Below are positions 9,151 through 18,000 of a DNA stretch of 39,317 nt, one piece after another. The stretch lies in assembly GCA_004402895.1 (NCBI GenBank), contig SORT01000014.1, forward strand, positions 1-39,317. Direction: 5' to 3'. The notes beneath the pieces are model-generated. The model ran no database searches. It saw only the letters and a list, made by a program, of their open reading frames with translations, and was not told where the DNA came from. Origin of the DNA: Fidelibacterota bacterium MT.SAG.3. Its GTDB lineage: Bacteria > Fidelibacterota > SORT01. Every line of letters starts with the position of its first letter. Positions within the stretch are counted from its first letter, which is position 1. A program made the translations under genes and the position numbers.

Positions 9151-10083
9151 GTGTCAAATTCTAAAGAGAAAATAAGATCAATCGCACTTGAATTAGGATT
9201 TACTAATTTTGGTGTCGCGAAGGCAGCACCACTCGAGAAGGAGAAAAAAGCGCTCGAGGAGTGGATTAAGTTTGGACATCATGGCACTATGTCTTGGATG
9301 GAACGAAACAGTGAGTGGAGAACTGATCCTACCAAGTATTTTCCGGGCGCGAAATCTGTTATCTCTCTTGGGATGAACTATTACACACAAAATGATCATT
9401 CTAACGATAGCTCGTACGGAAAGATCTCTAACTATGCCTGGGGAGAGGATTATCATGACATAATCAATGAGCGACTCGGAAAATTGATCGAAGAATTGAA
9501 AAAATTGTTTCCTAATTCAAAGTTCAAAGATTGCTGCGATACAGCTCCGATTATGGAGAAAGTGTGGGCTGAGAAGGCGGGTATCGGCTGGATAGGGAAG
9601 CACACTAATCTTATAACAAAAGAGTTAGGTTCATGGGTCTTCTTAAGTGAGATCATCACCGATCTTGAATTGGAAGAGGATACTCCCGGCATGGATTTTT
9701 GCGGGAGTTGTACCCTGTGCATAGATTCATGTCCGACCGACGCCCTATATGAACCGTACAAATTGGATTCCAAACGTTGTATCTCCTATCTTACGATTGA
9801 GCATAAGGGGAATTTTGATTCAGGTACTCCTTCGCTTGATGGGTGGATCTATGGCTGTGATATTTGCCAACAAGTATGTCCGTGGAATAATTTTCAATCG
9901 GAAACTGAGGAATCTTCATTCCAGCCTTCAGAAATTGGTACCGAATTAGAATTAGAATATGTCAATAACCTGGATGAAGAAGATTTTAAACTCTTATTCA
10001 AGAAAAGTCCAATAAAACGAACAAAGCTGAGCGGTTTAAACCGGAATAAAGAAAAATTAGGTCAAGCCCTAAATGTTGTGTAA
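9151..10083 (+). CDS. queG: Epoxyqueuosine reductase
   Basis: Catalyses the last step of queuosine synthesis on tRNA, using cobalamin and two [4Fe-4S] clusters. Visible signatures are the CCDTAPIMEKVWAEKAGIGW segment with the catalytic Asp, a ferredoxin-like CGSCTLCIDSCP motif, the second-cluster region GCDICQQVCPWN, and the KRCISYLTIEHKG segment. The reading frame is open from TTG 9121, but GTG 9151 has AGGA with six-base spacing and gives MSNSKEKIRSIALELGF, aligned with the usual start, so I prefer it (310 residues). The protein ends shortly after the second cluster and lacks the C-terminal HEAT-like part found in longer QueG proteins, as some bacterial members do. It follows lipA by a short gap and is probably in the same operon. 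Confidence 0.93.
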   Translation: MSNSKEKIRSIALELGFTNFGVAKAAPLEKEKKALEEWIKFGHHGTMSWMERNSEWRTDPTKYFPGAKSVISLGMNYYTQNDHSNDSSYGKISNYAWGEDYHDIINERLGKLIEELKKLFPNSKFKDCCDTAPIMEKVWAEKAGIGWIGKHTNLITKELGSWVFLSEIITDLELEEDTPGMDFCGSCTLCIDSCPTDALYEPYKLDSKRCISYLTIEHKGNFDSGTPSLDGWIYGCDICQQVCPWNNFQSETEESSFQPSEIGTELELEYVNNLDEEDFKLLFKKSPIKRTKLSGLNRNKEKLGQALNVV

Positions 10084-10653
10084 TTTTATCATAAGCGGTT
10101 TGCCGTCGAATGAATTCGGACCTCAAAAAGTTGTAACAACTTCAAAGTTACACTTTAAAGTAGAAGGTTTCACTGAAAATATTGCTTGATCCTCATAAAC
10201 GTATAAGTTCTAAGAGAGTAAAAATGTGTCCGGGAAACTTTCCTTCTCAGAAGAACAGAATGAGATTAATAAAGCTCTTCAAACCCCTGTTTCAACTCCC
10301 GAACGCATGGAATAATTGAAATTATTGGGACATTTAAAACTTTGATATACTCTTTATAATGCTGCATAAGGTAGTCAAAATACATTGGTATAAACGGATG
10401 CATTGCGACTTATGGTAGAATTAAGAATTCTACCATGGCGGCCTATTTTCTTGATAGATTACTCCAATGCTAATAATACGATTGATAGAGAACCACAAAA
10501 CGGTCGATTATGGAACAAATTTCTAAGTTTTCACTCGCACATTAATTTCAATTAGATAATTTTTTAATACTATCTAAAAGGGCTAATGAGTAATATGACT
10601 AGTGATAAGATTAATCGGAGCAGGTCAATGACGAACAAAATGTGGAGGACTAA
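10084..10653. other. Gene-free interval with strong palindromes
   Basis: There is no convincing gene in about 570 bases. Notable are AAGTTGTAACAACTT (10128-10142, 7-1-7 perfect) and AAAGT/ACTTT just after it. A perfect inverted repeat lies at 10412-10436, with 11-base arms ATGGTAGAATT and AATTCTACCAT around AAG and no T-run. The end of the interval provides the ribosome binding site GGAGG (10644-10648) of the repeat protein. Confidence 0.5.
10412..10436. repeat. Perfect 11-base inverted repeat with 3-base loop
   Basis: The arms 10412-10422 and 10426-10436 are exact reverse complements around AAG. There is no following T-run on either strand, so it is not an obvious terminator. An operator, a cruciform or a mobile-element remnant end are possible. 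Confidence 0.6.
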
Positions 10654-11343
10654 TTGGGATTATTAGATAAAGCAGGAAAACTTTTAGAAAAAGCTGCGCG
10701 AGAAGGAGTCATAGCGGGAAAGAAGGCTATTAAGGAGGGGAAGAAAGCTGGCAAGGTATTGGCTCGAGAGGGAGTCATAGCGGGGAAGAAAGCTATCAAG
10801 GAGGGGAAGAAAGCTGGCAAGGTATTGGCAAGAGAGGGAGTCATAGTGGGGAAGATGGCTATCAAGGAGGGGAAGAAAGCTGGCAAGGTATTGGCAAGAG
10901 AGGGAGTCATAGTGGGGAAGATGGCTATCAAGGAGGGGAAGAAAGCTGGCAAGGTATTGGCAAGAGAGGGAGTCATAGTGGGGAAGATGGCTATCAAGGA
11001 GGGGAAGAAAGCTGGCAAGGTATTGGCAAGAGAGGGAGTCATAGTGGGGAAGATGGCTATCAAGGAGGGGAAGAAAGCTGGCAAGGTATTGGCAAGAGAG
11101 GGAGTCATAGTGGGGAAGATGGCTATCAAGGAGGGGAAGAAAGCTGGCAAGGTATTGGCAAGAGAGGGAGTCATAGCGGGGAAGAAAGCTATCAAGGAGG
11201 GGAAGAAAGCTGCTAAGGTATTGGCTGGAGAGGGGTTTATGGCTAAAAAGAAGGTGGTTAAAAAGAGTCTAAAAGCGAGAAAAAAAACTACAGCAAAAAA
11301 AACTATCAAAGGAAAAAAGAAAGTCCCGAAGAAAAGGAAGTGA
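10654..11343 (+). CDS. Lysine-rich protein of eight 22-residue repeats with histone H1-like tail
   Basis: The 229-residue protein has a short N-terminal amphipathic segment (MGLLDKAGKLLEKAA), eight consecutive 22-residue units (residues 16-191), then a very basic tail (KKKVVKKSLKARKKTTAKK... ending KKRK). Each unit splits into two 11-residue halves, REGVIVGKMAI and KEGKKAGKVLA, that align as (K/R)EG..(V/A)GK-hydrophobic. Each unit has six basic and two acidic residues. The tail resembles H1-like bacterial proteins that bind DNA. The 11-residue register resembles the amphipathic 11-mers of synuclein and apolipoproteins, which bind lipid surfaces. Function is unknown; nucleoid or membrane binding are both inference. 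The TTG start at 10654 has GGAGG five bases upstream. No family homologue is recognised beyond the composition. Confidence 0.7.
   Translation: MGLLDKAGKLLEKAAREGVIAGKKAIKEGKKAGKVLAREGVIAGKKAIKEGKKAGKVLAREGVIVGKMAIKEGKKAGKVLAREGVIVGKMAIKEGKKAGKVLAREGVIVGKMAIKEGKKAGKVLAREGVIVGKMAIKEGKKAGKVLAREGVIVGKMAIKEGKKAGKVLAREGVIAGKKAIKEGKKAAKVLAGEGFMAKKKVVKKSLKARKKTTAKKTIKGKKKVPKKRK
10699..11226 (+). repeat. Coding minisatellite, eight 66-base tandem units
   Basis: Units begin at 10699 and every 66 bases thereafter. Units three to seven (10831-11160) appear identical at every base; units one, two and eight differ by a few substitutions. Five identical copies imply recent expansion or continuous homogenisation by slippage or unequal recombination. 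Copy number may therefore vary between strains, always in frame. Confidence 0.95.
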
Positions 11344-11569
11344 GCTAGCGAGGGATCGGCTTGACAAAATAAATCATAATTGGATTTGAGTGTCCGATTC
11401 CAGATGATACTTTTTCGCACTCTCAGATTTAGCAACAAAGCCCATTTCCCAAAACCCATAATTGATGTGCCAAAACAGCGTATCGATCGATAATTCTTAA
11501 TGCTTCAAATTGTTAACCTATTTGGGACTCGACCAAATCCGATGAACCCTTTATTTGAGATATTCTAGA

Positions 11570-11605
11570 GAGAAATTTTCACAGAATTTCTCGTATGTGT
11601 ATAAT
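11570..11605 (+). promoter_or_regulatory. Inverted repeat upstream of a -10-like element
   Basis: GAGAAATT (11570-11577) and AATTTCTC (11585-11592) form a perfect 8-base inverted repeat with a 7-base loop. TATAAT (11600-11605) follows eight bases later, with no good -35 hexamer. The repeat sits where a -35 region or operator would be, about 80 bases before the invertase remnant. It may be the former operator-promoter of that gene. Confidence 0.35.
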
Positions 11606-11680
11606 AGAGAAAGAATATATCTTAGTTTTCATCTCTAAATCCTATACTCTATTTCCATATTTCAATATCAGGAGAACAAT

Positions 11681-12216
11681 TATGCGAAGCCCGGCTATGC
11701 ACGTATGTCGACAGTAGAGCGCAATTCAGAGATGCGGATTTATGCTTCATTTTAAGAAGAGCGCGAAAGAATATTCGAGAACCTGCCAGTGGAGTAAAAT
11801 CTAAACTAGACAGGCTGTAATGGGCAGTGGGATTCATGCATGGAGGTGATACTCTGGTTGTATGGAAGTCAGATAGACAGACCAGATCCCTGAGGCAGCT
11901 ATAGAGATATCATTAACCTTCTTAAAGAGAAGGGGATGAATATCAAGAGTTTGCAGTAAAGCATTGAAACAGGTTCGTCCAGAGAAAACTGCTATTTCAT
12001 CTATTCGACCCCTCAGCGGAATTTGAAAGGGAGATGATATGCGATCGGATAATTGCTCGCATGGCCGTAGCGAGAGAAAGAGGCAGGGTCGTCGGTCGTC
12101 CAAGAAAGCTCAATGAGAATAACAGAGCTCTCGTCTAATCAATAAGGGAAGATAAATCATATTCGGCGAAAGATGTGGGTGACACCCTTGGCTTATAAAA
12201 AACCACTCTATAAAAG
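11681..12216 (+). pseudogene. Hin/Pin-type DNA invertase (serine recombinase), inactivated
   Basis: Piecing frames together recovers most of a resolvase/invertase of about 190 residues. The N-terminus is GYARMSTVERNSEMRIYASF, with the nucleophilic serine in the RxST position. ASGVKSKLDR, then GGDTLVVWKSDR and SLRQL follow, then FHLFDPSAEFEREMICDRII and ARMAVARERGRVVGRPRKL. The end has the helix-turn-helix motif SIREDKSYSAKDVGDTLG. At least four frame changes or stops interrupt it (the first stop is at 11753-11755), so it is dead. Family members invert or resolve DNA between short sites, often to switch surface genes. The nearby repeats were checked, but no matching hix-like pair was identified. 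It lies between the repeat protein and the sigma-like gene. Confidence 0.75.
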
Positions 12217-12315
12217 AAACCTCCAAGAATACAATAATTTAAAGTCCAGGAAAAATAGAAAGAAGAAACTAGGGATGAAGGGAGCTTGATTGAATCAAAC
12301 CACGAAGAGTAACAT

Positions 12316-12393
12316 TTTGAGGAGGTACATGAAATTCTAACAGCTGTGTGATCGCCTCCTCAAATCAATAATAACAAACCAGAGGAGACAATC
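12316..12393 (+). promoter_or_regulatory. Leader with mini-ORF and competing Shine-Dalgarno pairings
   Basis: GAGGAGG (12319-12325) precedes a three-codon ORF, ATG AAA TTC TAA (12329-12340). TTTGAGGAGG (12316-12325) is the exact reverse complement of CCTCCTCAAA (12355-12364). The same CCTCCTC can instead pair with the GAGGAG (12382-12387) that serves the ATG at 12394. The two pairings exclude each other, as in leader-peptide translational attenuators. That it acts this way is inference. Confidence 0.5.
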
Positions 12394-12978
12394 ATGGGAT
12401 ATTTGGATATGTACGCCAAGTTGGATCGACATGCCGACAGGATATCGAGAGGAGACAAAGATCTCAAGCAAGACCTTCTTTGTCTGTCATACACCACATT
12501 TACTTCAGCTTTTTCTCGGAGGTACGAACTATCTCTGGGTGAGCTGGTCAATAACATGCAGCTGCGGGCCAAGGAATTCAGAAGTGAAAAGCGAAGACAC
12601 TTCGGAAACCGAGGATATAACGGAACCAAGGATGTCTATTCGAAAGTTCGATACTACAATGATGATGTCAAGATATTACACTTGAATGGCTCTGAAGCAG
12701 CAGACGATCTGTTGATGGGCCCGTATGATAAGCGAAGAGCGCCCCTAGCTGATGCGATAGCCTTCAGGATTGATTTGGAGAATTTCCTGATTAATCTAAC
12801 AGAGAGAGACCGTTCAATCCTTCTTAAGAGAATTGAGGGGTATCAGGTAAAGGAACTCTCATCACTATTCAATAGTTCGTCCTCAACTATTTCAAAACGC
12901 TTAAAGAGGATAGGAAGAGAGATAACCGTCTCTTTAGATATTCCAAAAGATCTGGCTATCTCCTTTGGAATAAGTTAA
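12394..12978 (+). CDS. Sigma-70-like factor (region 2-like and helix-turn-helix domains)
   Basis: The 194-residue cytoplasmic protein has an N-terminal helical, basic half (MGYLDMYAKLDRHADRIS... ). A polar linker of about 40 residues follows, then a C-terminal sigma-4-like helix-turn-helix (LTERDRSILLKRIEGYQVKE, then LSSLFNSSSSTISKRLKRI). It probably acts as an alternative sigma factor or a sigma-like transcription regulator. No anti-sigma gene is adjacent, and the N-terminal half is too divergent to assign region 2 with certainty. The ATG has GAGGAG seven bases upstream, and a leader able to sequester it precedes. A 6-1-6 palindrome, TTGATTGAATCAA (12286-12298), lies further upstream and might be an operator. 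The gene lies next to the dead invertase and could have arrived with that element. Confidence 0.6.
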   Translation: MGYLDMYAKLDRHADRISRGDKDLKQDLLCLSYTTFTSAFSRRYELSLGELVNNMQLRAKEFRSEKRRHFGNRGYNGTKDVYSKVRYYNDDVKILHLNGSEAADDLLMGPYDKRRAPLADAIAFRIDLENFLINLTERDRSILLKRIEGYQVKELSSLFNSSSSTISKRLKRIGREITVSLDIPKDLAISFGIS

Positions 12979-13100
12979 TAAATGAAGAGTTTAAGAGGAG
13001 ATGAGCTCTGAGCAGATTGAAAATATGTTAAGCTTGTTTCTGGACTCCGGCAATCCGATCATAAGTTTTGATCTGAATATTATGGATTACTAAAAATGTC

Positions 13101-13304
13101 CTAGTAATTATATTTATGTCTAAATAACATAAATAAATTTCTCCGCAATACTTCTTTTAAAATAAAAAGAACACCATAAAATAACACATAGATTAGAAAA
13201 GCTGTTACTGATACGAACTGGAGTAAAAGTATTACCGCACCAAATGGTAAAAATATAATGCTTATAATTACTTGAATTGATAATTTTGATATAAACTTCT
13301 TCAT
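13101..13304 (-). CDS. Possible small membrane protein
   Basis: The 67-residue frame begins MKKFISKLSIQV and has two strongly hydrophobic stretches (about residues 9-28 and 30-48) followed by a basic end. It has the layout of a small inner-membrane protein. There is no clear ribosome binding site before the ATG at 13302-13304. A second frame of similar length overlaps it, so it may be a chance ORF in AT-rich DNA. I recognise no family. It lies downstream of, and on the same strand as, the epimerase, beyond a possible terminator. Confidence 0.3.
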   Translation of the reverse strand: MKKFISKLSIQVIISIIFLPFGAVILLLQFVSVTAFLIYVLFYGVLFILKEVLRRNLFMLFRHKYNY

Positions 13305-13342
13305 CTAATATTAGGTATATATATTTTGAATGATTTAAAAGC

Positions 13343-13382
13343 AACATCACCGATCGGTTTTAACGGTGTTGATGTTTTTTCC
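13343..13382. terminator. Possible bidirectional terminator
   Basis: AACAT-CACCG (13345-13354) pairs with CGGTG-(TTG)-ATGTT, with a three-base bulge. It is followed by TTTTTT on the plus strand, while the minus strand has GCTTTTAAA after the hairpin. On the minus strand it would end transcription coming from the epimerase gene. Confidence 0.45.
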
Positions 13383-13518
13383 CCTGCCGGTTGAAAATTT
13401 ATCAAGAACCTTGGTATCATCGCCAAGAGAGAAGGGTCTTTCGGCAATATTGGACCCAATAATTTCGGCATTCCCGTATGATAAGATACTTCAATTTTGT
13501 AATCTTTTATATAGGAAT

Positions 13519-14460
13519 CTATCTAATAGCCTCCAATTGGTCTTTGAAGAAGGGTAGCGTCTTCTCCAGTCCCTCCGTTAGAGAAACTTTCGGCTCCCAA
13601 TTCAACAGCTCCTTGGCCCTGGAGATATCAGGTTTTCTGACTTTTGGGTCGTCTTCAGGGAGCGGTTTGTTCTCTATGCGTAGCTCCACGCCAGCTGCAT
13701 TGGCAATTTTCGATGCAAAATCAAGAATTGATAATTCTTCAGGGTTTCCGATGTTGAATGGTTCGGGGTGGTCCGACGTTAATATTTTATAAAATCCCTC
13801 TATCGTATCACTTACGTAGGTAAAACTCCTCGTCTGACTGCCGTCTCCATATACAGATAGAGTTTCACCTCTGAGTGCTTGCGTAATGAATGTGGGAAGC
13901 GCCCTACCATCATCCAACCTCATTCTTGGGCCATACGTGTTAAATATTCGGACTATTCTGGTACTCAGGTTATGATATCGATGGTATGCCATCGTCATCG
14001 CCTCAGAAAATCGTTTTGCCTCATCATATACTCCTCTGATCCCAATAGAGTTAACGTTTCCCCAATAATCTTCCGGCTGAGGATTTACCAAAGGATCGCC
14101 ATAAATCTCGGAGGTAGATGCCAGGAAAAATGTGGCAGATTTTTCCAAAGCTAGACCAAGTGTGTTTAGAGTGCCGAGTGAGCCGACTTTGAGCGTTTGA
14201 ATAGGATAATTCAGATAATCTTTGGGACTGGCCGGGGATGCGAAGTGTAATACGTAATCAAGGCTTCCCCTAATGAATATGAAATTAGTAACATCGTGAT
14301 GAATAAATTTAAACCTTGGGTTTCCTAACAGATGAGAGATGTTATCCAGATTTCCGGTTAGGAGATTGTCGATGCAGATCACCTCTATCCCTTCCGCTAA
14401 GAGACGGTCGCACAGGTGGGATCCTAAAAATCCGGCGCCTCCAGTTATAAGAGCTCTCAA
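13519..14460 (-). CDS. NAD-dependent sugar-nucleotide epimerase, UDP-glucuronate decarboxylase-like
   Basis: An extended short-chain dehydrogenase of 313 residues. The N-terminus has the Rossmann motif GGAGFLGSH. The [11 protein letters not shown] segment is characteristic of UDP-xylose synthases/UDP-glucuronate decarboxylases. Catalytic residues are the Ser/Thr in STSEIYG and YDEAK as YxxxK; the usual Gly of YDEGK is Ala. [10 protein letters not shown] and [12 protein letters not shown] follow. It would convert UDP-glucuronate to UDP-xylose, or a related reaction, in the cytoplasm for surface glycan precursors. The start is taken at TTG 14458-14460, because minus-strand GAGG is seven bases upstream; a TTG two codons earlier has only two-base spacing. 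It is probably linked functionally with the SLBB export protein, which diverges from it. Confidence 0.85.
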   Translation of the reverse strand: MRALITGGAGFLGSHLCDRLLAEGIEVICIDNLLTGNLDNISHLLGNPRFKFIHHDVTNFIFIRGSLDYVLHFASPASPKDYLNYPIQTLKVGSLGTLNTLGLALEKSATFFLASTSEIYGDPLVNPQPEDYWGNVNSIGIRGVYDEAKRFSEAMTMAYHRYHNLSTRIVRIFNTYGPRMRLDDGRALPTFITQALRGETLSVYGDGSQTRSFTYVSDTIEGFYKILTSDHPEPFNIGNPEELSILDFASKIANAAGVELRIENKPLPEDDPKVRKPDISRAKELLNWEPKVSLTEGLEKTLPFFKDQLEAIR

Positions 14461-15024
14461 ACACAAATCCTCAGTATTCTACAAATAAAGACATTCTTTA
14501 AGCTTTGATTTTACGAAGTGCTATGTTCAACTGCAACCTCTAACGGCATTGTAGAGAGTACACTGATACCGACTAAAGCCTAAGGAGTCAAAAGATATCC
14601 ACGCCTGCTGGAATTGAATTGACAAGATTCGAAGATCATAGGATTACAGATATCAGACTTATTGAAAATTGTTTGAACAGATTGAGATTACTTTTAATCG
14701 GCAAAAAGGGATCCAAAATATATTGCACCATTGCAGTATATTGCGTTTTAAATATCTAATTGTCCATATATGGTATATTTTTGTGTAAATTTTTAATAAT
14801 TATGCATAACCTGCCAATATTCACCAAAAATGGTTGACTTTTTTTGCTCCATCTATTAACTATTCGCTGATGATTTTGAGGAAGAATGATAAGTACATGA
14901 TAATTGAACTTTCATGCGTGCAATTATGAAGCAATCTGCTTGTAAGCGATTGGTATTATAATATGTCAATCTTATTTGAGACATCTGTATATTCTATAAT
15001 TTCAATTTAGAGGGAGAGCTTACC
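14461..15024. other. Divergent intergenic region
   Basis: This stretch of about 560 bases separates the divergent epimerase and SLBB genes. AT-rich promoter-like elements occur: TTGACT at 14834-14839 with a poor -10 candidate, and TATAAT at 14957-14962 and 14995-15000 without convincing -35 partners. CCATATATGG (near 14765) is a perfect 10-base palindrome. No coding sequence is visible. AGAGGGAG at 15009-15016 is a strong ribosome binding site for the SLBB gene. Confidence 0.45.
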
Positions 15025-15060
15025 ATCACTGCTAATAAAAAAGCACTTTTTAATCACTCT

Positions 15061-18000
15061 TTGCATTCCGAAAGATTGCATAAACAGCTATTCAGTGTTA
15101 CATCTGTTTTCATTCTGCTGATGTTCCTTTCGATATCCAGTCCTCTTCTTGCGCAAACGGAATCTGGCCGATCTAAGGCACAGAAGGAAGCTCTGAAGGA
15201 ACAGATCATAATTTCAGGAAAGTCAGAGGCAGAGATCAAAGAGCAGTTAATTCGATCAGGTATGTCTGATGCCGAGATTCAGAGTCATATGGAGAGCCTA
15301 CAAAAATCCGATCAATTGCCAGATAGCTTAGATCTGGTTCTATTTGAGTCAATTGCTGATACTGCTGATACTGCTGATGTTGCGAAGGAAGAGTTTGATG
15401 AGTTGTCTCAATTTGATGAATTTGATGATATTGAAGAAGAAATACCAATTTTGATAGAGGAGCCAATCGCCGAAGAAGTCCTGAGACCGTTCGGATATGA
15501 GATATTCAATCTTTCACCGAAAACATTTGAGCCGTTGGAGGGCGGACCGGTTGATCCAAACTATCCGTTAGGGCCCGGAGATGAGATAGTCCTCACTCTC
15601 TGGGGAGACACAGAGCAATTTCACCGGTTACGGATCGACAGAGAAGGGAAGATACTGATACCCGATATCGGGCAGGTGGTAATCACCGGTCTGACATTGG
15701 AAAGAGCGGAAGAAAAGATAAAAAATCGACTCTCAGGCGTATACTCAGGGCTTGATCCCTTTTCAGGATCTCAGAGCACTTTTTTTGATCTCTCTATGGG
15801 AAAACTACGCTCTATCAGAATATTCATTATGGGTGAGGTAAAGAGGCCTGGTGGGTACACAATGCGCGCGACCGTTACAGCGTTCAACGCGCTCTACTAT
15901 GGTGGGGGACCAAACCAAAGAGGCTCATTACGAAACATAAGAATTATAAGAGATGGCAAAACAATAAATAGAATGGATCTTTATAGCTATCTGTTATATG
16001 GAAAGACTGAAGAGGACATGAGGCTTCAGGATGGGGATGCTATATTTGTACCGATTAGGGGGCGTATGGTTGCTATTAAAGGAGAAATAAACGCGCCTGC
16101 TTTCTATGAACTAAAACCATGGGATAAGCTCCGAAATTTACTTTCTTTAGCGCGAGGACTTAAAGCGACCGCCTATATAGATAGGATACAAATCGATAGG
16201 ATTGTCCCCTTTGAGGAGAGAGAATCATATCCGCAAGAACGGAAGATCATTGATATTGATTATAAATCTTATATAAAGGATAAAGATAAAGATTTTCAGC
16301 TGGTAGATGGTGATGTCATATCAGTGTTTTCAATATTGGACGTTAAGATGAATCTCGTGAACATCGCTGGGTCCGTTACTCGACCCGGCACATATGAATG
16401 GAACGAAGAGATGCGTTTAACAGACCTCATCGAGAAAGCTGATGGCGTATTAGGCGAGATTTATTTGGATAGGGTGGATATCACCAGAACAAAATTGGAT
16501 CTTACAAAGCAGCTGATACGAATTGATTTAGGACTGGCAATGTCCGGCGACAGCACTCAAAATTTACTTTTACAGGAGCTGGATGAAGTTAGAATATATT
16601 CTATTCATGAGATCGAAGGATCTTACAGTGTCACCATTAGAGGTCAAGTAAAAAACCCTGGCAGATATCCGCTTTTAGAAGATATGAACCTTTATGACCT
16701 ATTGTTTAAGGCGGGAGGAATGCTTGATCCCGCGTATATGAAGAATACGTATCTTGAAAGAGCTGATATTATCAGAATCGGAGATAACTCGCTCAAAAAA
16801 GACCTCATTACATTTAATCTTGGAAAACTTTTAGACGGGGATCAAAACGAAAATATTGGCCTACAGAACCAAGATGAAATTTTCATCTATTCTATGACCG
16901 ATGTAGAAGGTCAACCTTCTGTAAGAGTTTCAGGTCATGTGAAACGCCCAGGTCGTTATCGGTTCCAAGATAATATGACCATTTATGACCTTCTGTTCAA
17001 GGCGGGTGGTATGTTAGACGAAGATTTCAGAAAGGAAACCTATTTAGAACGAGCGGATCTGCTAAGGCTGAATGACGACGGGATTACACGTACAACAATT
17101 CCCATTCACATTGGTCATGTTCTATTAAGGGATCCTAAAGAAAATATACATTTAATTGATAATGATGAGCTGATAGTATATGATATTTTTACCGTCGAAC
17201 GAAAAAAGTTTGTCACGATTACAGGTAGAGTAAAAAGACCTGGACAAATTGAACTAACTGATGGTATGTCTCTAAAGGATCTATTGATGAGAGCCGGAGG
17301 TTACACTAATGACGCATTCCGTTTTCATGCCGAAGTGGCGAGAATTGATCCCTTTAACTTAAGTGAAAAATCCTTGGCAGACATCATCAAAGTCGAACTG
17401 CCTAAAACACTCTCTGAGGTTCGTCTTGGTGACCAGGGATTCCTGCTGAAGGAATATGACAGAATAACAATCATGAGACATCCGAATTGGCAGCTTCAGC
17501 GAACCGTTACAATCTCTGGTGAAGTGAATTTCCCGGGAGAGTACTCCCTAAAAGATAAGGACGAAAAGTTATCTGATTTGGTGAAAAGAGCTGGAGGAAT
17601 GAGCTCTGAGGCATTTGAAGAAGGAGCAAGGTTTACACGAGATGGTCAGAGAGTAATATTTGATCTGAACAAAGCGCTTAAATCAAACTCCTCAAAAGAT
17701 GATATCGTTCTTCGCCCTGGAGACAGTATCACAATTCCGAATAATCCAATGGTTGTGTCCCTTAGCGGGGCGCTGCAAACTCCAGGTCTTCTGAAGTATA
17801 TACCAGAAAAGAAGTCAATGTATTATATTGATCGGGTAGGTGGCTTTGTGAAGGATGCCGATCGAAGGAGCGTCTTAATTACCCGTGCAAATGGGCGAGT
17901 GGATGTCGGTATCAAACGGTTTTGGTGGGATCCGAAAGTGAATGAAGGGGATCAAATCAGAGTAGCCTTAAAAGAAAAGAAAGAGCCATTTGATATGAGC

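Noticed and set aside
10699-11226. Regular 66-base array as a possible CRISPR or satellite
   Set aside because: There are no unique spacers, the units are contiguous and in frame, and the array is fully coding.
10654-11343. True homology to synuclein
   Set aside because: The match is only a short periodic pattern in a low-complexity basic sequence; convergence is far more likely.
10650-11459. Long open frame of 269 codons on the minus strand across the 66-base repeats
   Set aside because: It is the antisense of the repeat array: a stop-free unit repeated in frame keeps any frame open. The plus strand has the ribosome binding site, repeat logic and a basic tail.
13478-14154. Plus-strand frames within the epimerase
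   Set aside because: They are shadows without ribosome binding sites opposite a clear dehydrogenase gene.
1299-14498. ATAAAGACATTCTT shared near 1299 and 14484
   Set aside because: A 14-base match between AT-rich intergenic sequences is expected by chance in a window this size, and the flanks do not extend it.
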